NCBI GenBank assembly: GCA_963969595.1
Contig: OZ018408.1
Location: 15,683,823-15,747,822, forward strand
Length of the DNA: 64,000 bases
Source: Neckera pumila
Lineage: Eukaryota > Streptophyta > Bryopsida > Hypnales > Neckeraceae
Reading direction: 5' to 3'
Below the pieces are notes generated by a model, which saw nothing but the letters and a program-made list of their open reading frames with translations, searched no databases and was not told where the DNA came from. The position numbers and the translations under genes were made by a program. This document shows, in pieces, positions 25,560-35,404 of the stretch (position 1 is its first letter; every line of letters begins with the position of its first letter).

Positions 25560-26220
25560 GTACCCTATGCCATTGCCACAATCAAAGCAAAATAATAATC
25601 AGTAAAAATTTAATGATGTCCATAATTTTGTGACAACCTTTCAAGTTTCTAAATTTTAATTCATTAAAACTTTAAAATTCAATAATTTTCACACTGTAGT
25701 GTGAGAGGTTGCATTTCTTGGTACAAATAGATAGCTCTATGCACAAAAGAGTGCAAGGACTTTGTTTTGTGCGTTTGGACATGCAATGTAAAAGTTATAT
25801 TTTTTCCAAAACAAAAAATAGTTTCATTCTATTTTTTAAATTAAAAAAATTAACTTTCACACCGTAGGTCTAAACACCACAAACTTGGCACAAATAGAAA
25901 GTTTTATGCATGAAGAAGTACAAAGGCTTTGTTTTGTGGCATTTGGACTCGTGATGTAAAGTTATGGTTTTTATAAAATAAAAGATAGTTTAATTCAATT
26001 TTTTGGTTCATTAAAACTTTGAAATTCAATAACTTTCACACTGAAGGTCCAAATACCACGAAACAAAGTTCGTGCATCCTTCCTCGCCTCAAGCTTTCAA
26101 GCAATACCAAGAGCACCGCCAAAGGCCTCACGGTTTGTAACATCTCAATGTATCAAACAAAACAAACAAAACAATAGAATATGGTATCTAAACATAGTAA
26201 AAAAATCCAAATTAATTTAA
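25560..26220 (-). repeat. Dispersed repeat R2 inserted in a TTAA element
   Basis: It contains three sets of the R2 arms (ttgttttgtg.gtttggac, ataactttcacac, ccacgaaacaaag) in the reverse order to the 2-5 kb copies, and ends with aaacaaaacaaacaaaac, the reverse of the R2 start. This shows R2 is itself mobile or carried by a mobile unit. Confidence 0.5.
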
Positions 26221-26837
26221 TGTATGGATGGCAGTAAGTTGAGTTGAGAGTTTAGAAAAAAAAATTCAATTTTTTTTTAATTTTTGTTCTTTAAGAAATT
26301 GTTAAATAGAGATAGGTACAAGATAGAAGGAAAATCTAAATTAGGAAGAATCTCTACGAAGGAATTAAAATGCACTAATTCTAATAGTGAGATCGTTCTA
26401 GCAATCAAACTAAACCATGTGGAATTTTTTTTTTTGAAAAATTGTAAAAATTACATTCAAAAATGAGTCTTATAACTTATTTTTCCATGAAGATGTTCTA
26501 ATTGCCTGAAAAACATTGTCCATAATTGTCCATAACTTTCTCATAACGAATCCAAATGGAATGAATCAAAGTTTTTTATGTAGACAAAGTATAATCTATG
26601 AGAAAAAAAAATTTAAATCAAATTTCTAATTTTTTTTGTTGCCCCTCTCCCTTGTTTTGAGCTTATTTGGGCATAATTTTTGTTCCTGGGCACCAATTGA
26701 AATAAAAAGTTATACTCACACAAAGATAATCATTTTTTCTATCTTCACAAAAAGTTTCTAAAAATCAAGACAAAAAACAGCCCGTAGGTACCTGCTCAAA
26801 ATCCTATTTGTCCCCCAAGGGGACAATGGTCCTTTAA

Positions 26838-27762
26838 CCCCTAAAGGACCAAACGGCGTTTTTTGGCAATATAGCAATTTTGGGCAGCTCACTACGGACG
26901 GAAATTTTAATATTTTTCTTTGAAAACTTCACAAATTGTGTGTTCGAGGAGTAGATTTAAGGCGCAATAGTTTTCAAAACTTTTGATTATATAGTTAAAA
27001 AGTTATTGGATGATATGTCATTTTTGACAGCCGGCGGGTAGCTCAAATTTTTTCTAAAAAATCACTTTTTAAAAATAATAAAAATTTGAAATTGGTTCTT
27101 TAGATTTATATATACGTGTAAAGCTTTGAATTATTCCATTTTGATTTATGAGATGAAAATTATGAGGTGTTCTAGTTTGCGGGCAGTTCTGGATTTTCTA
27201 CTCTAAAATAAACTTTGAAGTCCATTATTTAATTCAATTTTTAATATTTTTTGAAAAAATTAAAAGCATAGAATTTATATTGTTTATTGCAACATTATAA
27301 CCGTTGGGATTGACATTTTCCAATTCCATAATTAAATTCTTAACAATTTCATACTTTGAATCATTTTCTACTTTTTTCTATAATCTATTTTTTTCCTATA
27401 TGTTGTACAATTCCAAATGATCTGAAAAATTTCAAGTATGTAGACAACTTGACTTGGAGAATGAATCCAAGGAGCAACTACCATTTTGAACATTCTTTCA
27501 TTTAAATGTGACCTTGTGAAGTGCAGTTGCCCGATTTTTGCAGGGCCCAAAAAAGGTTTTTTGTCAATTCAAATGCTCATATCTTGCAATCTACAAGGTG
27601 GAAAATTCTGAAAATTTTTCTACACACTTTCAAACAAGTTTACTACAAGATCCTATGGTTATATATGTCCAAAAATGTTTTTTTTCTAAAATTTGGTACT
27701 TGTACTAGAAATGGCAGTTTTGGAGTCTTTTTGGTGAAAACATAGTCTTTGACTTTTAGGGG
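26838..27762 (+). mobile_element. TTAA element, subfamily B-like, complete
   Basis: A 925-bp copy flanked by TTAA at 26,834-26,837 and 27,763-27,766. It starts CCCCTAAAGGACCAAACGGC with the ggcaatatagcaattttggg block and ends GACTTTTAGGGG. It sits in the terminal repeat of an older A copy. Confidence 0.8.
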
Positions 27763-27962
27763 TTAAAGTTAAGTCAGTTTTGTGAAAAATGCTACGTGTC
27801 ATCTTCTGAATGGTCTGAGGTGGCATAGATCTCTAATGATCTAACGTGGAAACTCAATTTCAGTACTTAGATGCCGAATCAGACCTTCACATATGGTAGA
27901 CAAAAGTTACGAGGGGTTAAAGTTATTTTGGTAGATGTTCTAAAATTGTTTCTTCACCAATA

Positions 27963-28167
27963 CAATAGAACCTCTCTTAGTGCATAATGCCGGGACTATG
28001 CACTAAGAGAGGTTTATGCATTTGGAAAGATGCAATAATGGCCACTAACTAACGCGGCATCTAACTACACTACTTTCTAGAAAAATCCTTGAATTTGGGC
28101 CCACTTGACTAACTCTTTTAGTGAATATTATGCACTAACAGAGTATATACTAAGAGAAGTTATATTG
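27963..28167. mobile_element. 205-bp pogo/Emigrant-like MITE, TA target duplication
   Basis: The left end CAATAGAACCTCTCTTAG and right end (reverse complement CAATATAACTTCTCTTAG) are inverted repeats flanked by TA (27,961-27,962; 28,168-28,169). The AACCTCT...GGGAC layout at the left end is typical of the pogo/Emigrant group of Tc1/mariner MITEs. An internal 18-bp perfect stem (aacctctcttagtgcata / tatgcactaagagaggtt) lies at 27,970-28,014. Confidence 0.7.
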
Positions 28168-28169
28168 TA

Positions 28170-29040
28170 GTACATATTGATATGGGAGTTATATGTAATA
28201 AGAATATCTATCATCAAGTGGCCTTTTGGGGCACCTAATACATTTAATTGTCCTTATCTCAATTTCTAAAGTCTTAAGACTTTTTTTTCATCAAAGACAC
28301 TCAAAATTGCCAATCTATTGCAAAGTGCAAAAAACTTTACAAATTGTGTTTTTTTGCATATTTAATCATAAAATCTTGTACAAAACTACAATGACAAACC
28401 AAATTGAGTATGAATTTGAAACTTTTTCATTTAAACAATCATACCATGAGTATCAATGGGCAAAATCCAAAAGTAGACATACAAATGTTGTAGTATGCAA
28501 CATATAACACATTATACTATGGAAGTTTGAAGAAAAATTAGTTGCGATTTGAAAGAAAAATAATTTCAAAGTTAATAATGTCCAAAATTCTGTTTTGTAT
28601 GCCATAAATACGGGGTTACTTTATATTTTGTCAATTTTTTTTAGAATTCCAAAAAAAGTTTTTGTGCCTTTGCATGTTAGTTTACATGATTTCAGATTGT
28701 TTTATACAAAAATTGAAGGATGTTGGCGTTTATAGAGTTTAAAGTATTACAATTTGACAAACATGCAAATGGTATTGGTTCTCACAATATTTGAATTATT
28801 TTTGAGAATTAAGAGCATGGAATTGCATAAACCATTGTTGAGAGAGTTTAAATTGCAACATGAGCCAATGTCACATCTTAATGTTGTTGCATTTTAAATA
28901 TTTTTTGAATAGGACAAAACGTTCAATTTATATGGTATAATTGTATGATGCATTTTATAGTTCAAATTTTTAGTACAAACACTAGAGCTTATGACATGTA
29001 TAATTGATCCAAAATAAATATATTGTTATATTTAATATCA
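28170..29040. other. No gene; one degraded TTAA-element relic
   Basis: Near 28,260-28,390 the blocks ctaaagtcttaagac, gacactcaaaattgcca and ttgcaaagtgcaaaaaac recall a subfamily-A left end without its terminus. The rest is unassigned. Confidence 0.35.
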
Positions 29041-29043
29041 TCA

Positions 29044-29185
29044 CACTACAAGGGTTTTGGTGTCCTAATTGATAGGAAGTTGACATGATTTTGTCAATTC
29101 CAATGTCAATTAGGAGTACCTAATTACTGTCAATTAGGAGTGCTCAGTTGACAGAACTCTGTCAAGTGCTTGTCAATTAGGATAT
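29044..29185. repeat. CACTA left terminus with subterminal TCCTAATTGA repeats
   Basis: After CACTACAAG the motif TCCTAATTGA or its reverse complement TCAATTAGGA occurs at least four times in about 140 bp, in both orientations, with gtcaa/ttgac extensions. Subterminal repeat clusters of this kind are the transposase-binding regions of CACTA elements. None were seen elsewhere in the window. Confidence 0.7.
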
Positions 29186-30539
29186 GATTATACGTCTTGG
29201 AACCTAAGCCTGTTATATGTTGCCAACGTTGTTTCTTGCTTCCTTGTCAATGTTCAGCACGTACTTGTAACTTTTACTATGTTTAAAATTCACGGAAGAG
29301 GGCCTTTTTTTATTTAGTTCTATTCCTGGACTCACTCTGCCTTTTCTGATGAATCCTGTTTTCAAGGATTTGTATCTATGTGGATCTGTGCCTCACAAGT
29401 ACAACTCATCCTTCAGCGCTTTGGAAGTGTTGAATGTTGTGCACCTGTCGCTTCTTGCACCATCCACTTTATTTATTTATTTTTTCCAAATTTAGATTTT
29501 AAGAAAATAAAAATTTGATTTGTTCAAAAAAAGAACATTGGAACAAGTGGCAGTGATGGATTCGAAAATAAATGGTGCTGCCCATTTTTATTTATTGGGA
29601 GGAACATCCATTTCTACTGGCATTCATTACTAGTGGGACTTATTATGTCTACTTCACCACTATATGCCGTGGAAAATGAAATTTCTCTCTCCAGTTCTAT
29701 ATGGTACTCCCAATCCCTACAGACTATATTGCTTCACAATAAAACATGCATTCCAATGTCACATGTCATAAAAACGCCCATCTTCCTCTACACCCTCCTA
29801 CAATTGTAAAATTTGCTCCATGCATTACAGTATTTTAAAATTTTGACACGTAATTTCTTCTTCATTTTCAAATTTTTGGCGTGCCCGTCCACTGCCCTTT
29901 AGCATTCTCTGAATTTGATGCGCTGCATACCCTCTGTCGACGTTCTGAATGACTTCTTCCAGTACAGCAGTCGTCTACTTGAGGCTTTGACGACAACTCT
30001 GCAATCCAATACCAATTTTCAATCTTTTGAACATAACCAAATTCTTGTCCCTTTTCTTGCAAGAGCTTTCAGTCACCATTACAATGAACTCTTCAATATA
30101 CGTACTCTTAGCAACATCCAGTCGCTGTACTCGCTACAAATCCTATTTTTCAATTTCTCGTACTGCTTCATTAGTCGGATGTATGTCCCTACAGCTTGGC
30201 GCCTTCTTCTTCCAAATGAAGTGTCCAATGTCTACATAACTGCAAAATGGTGCTTCCAAGAACAACGCCATCTTCTTCCTAAAAGAGAAGACGCCTGTGT
30301 GAACATCCCATTCTTACCGATATCCTATTCAATGGTGTCATTTGGAAACAGTGCCTATGGCTCTATTCCATCTTGTTGCACAACGTGCATACTATGAAGA
30401 AACATCTGTGTATTCCTACTAACATCTGGTAAGCCAGATCCAACAATTCTTGAAATCAGTAGCAATGAAGCGTGTTCTTAAAGAAAACCACCTCATGTTC
30501 ATCTTCACCATCACTACATTCAGTAATTCCCCCCAAAAG

Positions 30540-31739
30540 TTAATTGTGCCATACCTCATCTACCTCTGGTAATTGCTGTGGCGTCTCCTCAGTCACTGTT
30601 GACAGCCTGCCATCTTTGTTTGGGGCTCCATCTTCCTCTGTTTTCTTGTTTCTCCTTCTCTCTAACGCTTCCAGCCTCTCCATCATACAAATAAATGTTG
30701 GATGCTGTGCCACTTCTTCTCCCAATAAGGACAACACTGTTGACGAAGCTGCCCCTTTGCTTTGTCCTTCACCTCTTTCCGTTCTTGCGTCCTCGATTCC
30801 CACTCCTCCTCTGCGCTTGTCGCCCCAAGGATGATTGTTGCATGGGTTCTTCACCAAGACAATTGCAAGACTGGTCCCATGCATGACGTCGTCAATATCT
30901 TGATTTCATTTAGATCTCTCGCCATAGCCTTTGGGCCTTGCCATCTCGGCTCTAATCTCCTCAAGCGAAGGAGATCTCTTCAATCTCTTCCTCAACCTCT
31001 CCCAAACTTCTACCTCCCTAGATGGTCCAGTCCTTCCAAAGTTAGTGCACCATGCATTTGCCTTGCTACAGTTCTCAAATTTTGTAATCATAGCGGGACT
31101 GTCCATCTGACGTACTAATGATCGCCAAGTTCGATTGTTGAGCCCATCCGTTTTTTCTTGATTCCGTCGAATCCTATTCCACAAGTGCGATCGCCTCAAA
31201 GTCACCCCACGAGCAATGACCTCCTTCATGACTTCCCACTTTATTGGACTACTCTACTCCCATGTGTGTTGTATCCATTCTACAACTTCCTTCACAGCAT
31301 GTTCGGGCTGTTTGTTTATATTTGCTATTGCAGGGTCTAGACTTTTCGACAGAATCATGAGCTCCTTCTTCCAAGCGCCTATTCCCGGACCATATGGTTC
31401 ATGTGTTTTTGCATCCACTAACAAGTAGTTTCGTGGAAGACCTTTGGCGTGACGCTTATTGCCTTCCCTTCTTCGTCCAGACAACTCATGTCTACGCTCT
31501 TGTCTCTTGTCAGTCTTAGTTTCAAAAGGTTCACCCTCCGCATTTGCATTGCTTACGCCGTAATCTTCAGCAGCATCCCACACAGGAGAAACTTCCTCTC
31601 TTTCTTCTTCGTTGTCATGAATGAAGTCCAACTGCCTATTGTCATTGTAAAGGGAAACTCTTGTACTCTTCTCCTGCAGTTCACCAAATGCCGCAGCCTC
31701 TAAATTCTCTTCACGCTCTGCCAAGTTCAAACTCTGTTT
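30540..31739 (-). pseudogene. CACTA ORF1-like protein (Ptta/En/Spm type), two in-frame stops
   Basis: One minus-strand frame runs from a plausible 3' splice site (TTGTTCAG at about 31,746-31,739) to 30,540, broken by TAG at 31,254-31,256 and TGA at 30,906-30,908. Downstream of the first stop, RTWRSLVRQMDSPAMITKF, then NCSKANAWCTNFGRTGPSRE and RLKRSPSLEEIRAEMAR, fit the C-terminal layout of plant Ptta/En/Spm-type ORF1 proteins (an NxxKAN-like core followed by a TGPxxF-like stretch and an R.PSxxE helix). The C-terminal ERLEALERRRNKK segment could form a short coiled coil. I recognise the family only from pattern memory. Both stops could derive from C-to-T changes. Upstream exons are probably those at 52.1-53.5 kb, separated by the 19.7-kb insertion. 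Confidence 0.45.
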
Positions 31740-31744
31740 CTGAA

Positions 31745-32333
31745 CAACATAAGCAACAAAAATTACCTCCTAAACAATGAAGGTTTATTATCCATTATAA
31801 CAAATCCGTCTTGATGTGCCTAGTCTGGGTTCTTATGCTTCATATGGCGTTCCACCTTACATTCTTTCCATAGACAATTCCTTGACCATGTGGTGACCAG
31901 AGTCCTCTCAAATACTTCACTGCTCCTGGTGATAAGACTACAACCTATTGACACAGTAGAAGGCATGCAGTGGACTTGTAAGAGTCATGCTTCATGGATT
32001 TTCGCTTTTTCCCTGTCGTCAACACTATCAACCACTACAATTCTGTTAATCTAAGCTTCAAACTACACTACATTTGTGTCTACAGATTTCAAGTTTTTTC
32101 AAAATTAAACAAAAATTCTTTTTTTCCTTTTTTATATGATTTGGAACTCCATGAATTTGCTCCCCTCACTTATTGTGTTCATACTCATGACTACTTGGGT
32201 TTACATCTTGCAATTGACTTCAGGACCTAAGATGGTCAGACCATTTCATAAACCGTCCCCATTGATCAGCTTAACTCCTGTTTGTCGCCAGTCTCCACAT
32301 CTGCTGGGCTACCACTGTGTACACCAATGTTCT
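31745..32333. other. Left flank of the 19.7-kb insertion; probable intron and exon remnant
   Basis: On the minus strand 32,333-32,272 has a short open frame (TLVYTVVAQQMWRLATNR) that could continue the coding sequence reaching the other side of the insertion at 52,058. The remainder looks intronic (T-rich on the minus strand, ending in TTGTTCAG before the 31,739 exon). Confidence 0.3.
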
Positions 32334-32360
32334 AAGGCCATATTCGTTAAAATGAGAGAA
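32334..32360 (+). repeat. Left 27-bp terminal inverted repeat
   Basis: It starts AAGGCCATATTCGTTAAA and is identical over 27 bp to the reverse complement of 52,031-52,057. Similarity stops sharply on both sides. Confidence 0.85.
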
Positions 32361-32858
32361 ACTGGTTGAATTGAGACCTTAAGGCTCTTCGTTTCAAAGA
32401 TAAGTTGTTGAAGGCAAAAATAAATATAGGCACACTGGAACAATACAATAAATAGATTACACATGCAGTGGACAAAGCAAGGTGGAAGCATTTTACATTA
32501 TGTAATTATAGCATGATTTGTAAGCCAATGATGACCAAATATTCCATAATGATTAAGCCAAAAAGAATGGTGCATTATAAAAGTGGGTCACTTTACATTG
32601 AAGGACATTAACTTCCTTAAAAAACCCATGTACCTATGAATGAAATTTATCTCATGTGCCTATATGAATACTTTGACTATAGAAGATGAAATGTAGTTTA
32701 TTCTAAACGACCGAGTGTAAAATTGTAGAGGAAAATATACACACATGGGGCACTCTACCTTTCCAAAAGATGGTCGTTTTATGTACGGCAATGACTATTC
32801 TATTAATAGTAATGATTGTTTTGCAAAGGCAATTCCTCTGTGAATGAGAACCACTACA

Positions 32859-33870
32859 CTAACCATCGTTCTTAGTGGAAGAACTGGTCCTCGAGGCCTC
32901 CTTCGCCTCTTTCTCTGCCTCCAACACTTTCAGTTTGGCATATCCTCTTAGAATATCCTCGCGCCGAGTTGGCTTAACGTGCTCAGATGTGTTTCGGAAG
33001 GAGCTGAATCCCCCGAGCTTCAGTACGTCCTTCACTTCTCTCCGTCGCTTGCGTTCGATCCAAGAATAAATTTCTTCACTGGAAAGAGTTGCAGAAGTTC
33101 GAGGAGGCGGTTTTGGTAGCGATCTATGGACAATGTTTACATGTGGATCTACAAATCCAGCCGAACGCGAGACGTTCAAACGCGGATGCTTCACAAGGAC
33201 TGGTTTGTGTAGAATAGATACAGTGGAAGGCAACGGACTGCCTCCGCTAGGTTTAGGGGACTGGGAGTCGACGATGCCTAGTCGTTGCGGACTCCAAACC
33301 TCAGTCCAATCATCGGCTAGAGGCTTCCTTTTCCGATCCCCACTGCTCGAATCTGCTTCTGGGTAGCTCTTCAGGAGCGAGTCACCTCCTACCTTGGGCG
33401 GTTTGAAGACTCCAACATCGAGGTGGACAAGTGATTTGTCACCCTCGTACAGTTTTCGGTGCGGGTGACTCGGGGTTCGGGGAGTGGGCGACTGCGAACG
33501 GAGTCGACTTGGTGCCGAGTCTTTCCACTTCATCGGCGATGGCGAGCAAATCGGGGTCCTGGGCGGTCCCCGACTTGGCGGGCTGTCCACGGCACCTTCT
33601 TCTACATTTCCCTTCGAGAAGTCTATGGCCGCGGAGGCAGCATCCGTTGCAGAGCCAAAGACAGCAGGCTTTGAATACGATGAGGCCAAGAAGCTTCCCC
33701 CTTCTGAGCCGGACCTCCTCGAGAGCAACGCTTCTGATCCGGACAAGAGGCTCCTTGTCATAGGCTGTTGGTAATGGAACGAGTGCTGAAGGGGCCCTCC
33801 AAACTGAATCCACAGAGGTATCGTAACAGGTCCACACATTTCTCTTCGGCCCAAAGATAATGGAAGACAT
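32859..33870 (-). CDS. Ser/Pro-rich, probably disordered protein of the giant element; unknown function
   Basis: I do not recognise this protein. The first good ATG (33,870-33,868) starts MSSIIFGPKRNVWTCYDTS, but that frame becomes Cys/Leu-rich and implausible after about 45 codons. The overlapping frame ending at 32,859 (open from 33,881) is the more natural protein: Ser/Pro repeats such as SQSPTPRTPSHPHRK, then a folded-looking, charged C-terminal segment (SSEEIYSWIERKRRREVKDV, HVKPTRREDILRGYAKLKVLE). Either a one-base frameshift lies near 33,800 or the true start is in the second frame (first ATG about 33,837). Basic stretches (RKRK, ERKRRR) could be nuclear signals. It ends about 500 bp from the left terminal repeat. 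The phosphatase-like gene lies 160 bp upstream on the same strand, with AT-rich DNA between. Confidence 0.55.
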
Positions 33871-34032
33871 GATCGCAACACAAGACAAATAACAGCAGTG
33901 CAAGAAGACGAAATAAAACACCACAGACAATAGGACTACATAATGAAATGAAATATGAAAACTTTAATTATACATAAGAATGAAATATTACAAAAAATAC
34001 CAATTCACACAATGTACAGTGCCTACTAGAGT

Positions 34033-34914
34033 CTAAGTTGACATGGCAAAGGTCCTTTCCTCGACATTCTTCTCGGCCTCGGGCTCTATCACTAAATTCA
34101 TCCCCGGTAGGACATAACGCGATCCTAAATACGCGGCGGATTCCTTCAACCCACTCAAGAGAAGGTCAACTCTGTACGAGGTTTCCGTCGTGGGGCTCTC
34201 CCCAATCCGGTGCGAGTCTACATACTCCCGCAAGCGCCCCGTTGGACAGTCCTCGTGGAGTTGCGTCAGCCATGGCATGAGCACTCCCATCAGTGCTTGG
34301 TCTTTCCGCACGTAATGATTCCAGCTCTCTAGAAATATGGCGTTTCCGTTCTCATTGAGGACACTCTTTAAGGGGGAGTCGTCAATTAGAATGGTGTTCT
34401 CTTTATTAAAAGCCGTTGGATCACCTGGATCTACGAACAAGTGATCATCGAGCACTTTGAGGAACAACGGCTTGAAGGGACTCCAAGCGTCGTTAAGGAA
34501 CTTCTTTTTCGAGGTCTCTACCATCCTGCACTTGTCCTGTCCTAGGATGTCGAAGGGAGATTTAGAACAGTTTTGGAACAGAAATCCCGCGATGGGCTCC
34601 ACGCTCTTCTTCAACATGGAGCTCCAAACTACGACTCGACTAGCGATGCTCGAGACCTCATCTAGGAATTCCCTCAAGCCCGGACAAACGAAGACGGCCT
34701 TGGTGCCCACCATGGTGGGGTGCCTGTCGCTAAACTGATTATTGTGGACTTCGTATTTTATTTTGCCCGTATACTGCGACTTATTTATGCACTCGCATAG
34801 CACGCCGTTCAGGTCGAACACAATGTTCAACCACTTCTGTGGCGGCTTAACCACTACTGAGGACACTCTCCGCGGCACTCTCTCCGCGCGCCCCCCTTGT
34901 TCTACCTGATGCAT
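34033..34914 (-). CDS. FCP1/SCP-type HAD phosphatase-like protein, catalytic DxD altered to DLN
   Basis: FCP1-homology (NLI-interacting-factor-like) HAD domain. Counting from the open-frame start at 34,923, motif I reads NIVFDLNGVL (about residues 33-42). The first Asp is kept, but the second Asp of the family's DxDGT is Asn, which should weaken or abolish phosphatase chemistry. Motif II-like VVVWSSMLKKSVEPI is at about 97-111 and motif IV ILIDDSPLKSV at about 178-188. In active members this domain removes phosphate from Ser/Thr, classically the RNA polymerase II CTD. The ATG at 34,914 gives 293 residues. An upstream exon at 35,063-34,941 (starting MKSVLRPKALKQS) could join through GT...AG in phase, but the intron would be only 35 nt, too short for most plants, so I kept the simple start. 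A captured host gene turned transposon accessory is the likeliest origin. Confidence 0.78.
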   Translation of the reverse strand: MHQVEQGGRAERVPRRVSSVVVKPPQKWLNIVFDLNGVLCECINKSQYTGKIKYEVHNNQFSDRHPTMVGTKAVFVCPGLREFLDEVSSIASRVVVWSSMLKKSVEPIAGFLFQNCSKSPFDILGQDKCRMVETSKKKFLNDAWSPFKPLFLKVLDDHLFVDPGDPTAFNKENTILIDDSPLKSVLNENGNAIFLESWNHYVRKDQALMGVLMPWLTQLHEDCPTGRLREYVDSHRIGESPTTETSYRVDLLLSGLKESAAYLGSRYVLPGMNLVIEPEAEKNVEERTFAMST

Positions 34915-35404
34915 GCATAACACAAGAGAGATGAGGTTACCTGTTGAAACGCAGAATCATGAGAGCCATAAAACGGCGACAAGCAGAGATTTCCACTAAG
35001 CGATTGCAGAACCCCTCCGTTAAGAGATTGTTTGAGAGCTTTCGGACGGAGCACACTTTTCATTCTTTCGGGTTGGTCACAAGCATGGACAATGTCAATT
35101 CATTAGACACGATTCAGTTGAAAATGTGTCATTCATATTTATTTCGAAATAATATATGATACAAGCGTTTTTAGCGTTCGCTGATCACTAGCGGATTTCG
35201 CACAAGTGCCAACTACCCTCCGTTCCTATCTGTACACTATGCTACTACAAGATGTCACAAGTGGGCAGTTCGTAGACGCCCACAATCACTGACTGTTCAC
35301 TCCCCCCTGAAAGGCAGAATGAACGGACATAAGTGCCTACGACTTTGTGAATGACAATTAGATGGAATGCCCACAAAACATCCATCACAAGGCAGTTCAC
35401 ATAC

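Larger units (their letters stand above)
24340..26833 (+). mobile_element. TTAA element, subfamily A, old copy split by three later insertions
   Basis: The left part (24,340-24,621) carries the A-type start with gatcaaggccttttttatgc. After the insertion at 24,622-25,543 the host resumes as ttaaatctttactagtg, is interrupted again by R2 (about 25,560-26,220), and resumes with gttgagttgagagtttag through the cccctctcccttg and gcaccaattgaaataaaaag blocks to tgtcccccaaggggacaATGGTCCTTTAA. The last terminus is itself the target of the next element at 26,838. Confidence 0.65.

Noticed and set aside
35220..35240. CACTA-like right terminus (ctactacaag)
   Set aside because: It lacks the CACTACAAG core and subterminal TCCTAATTGA repeats and lies inside the giant element.
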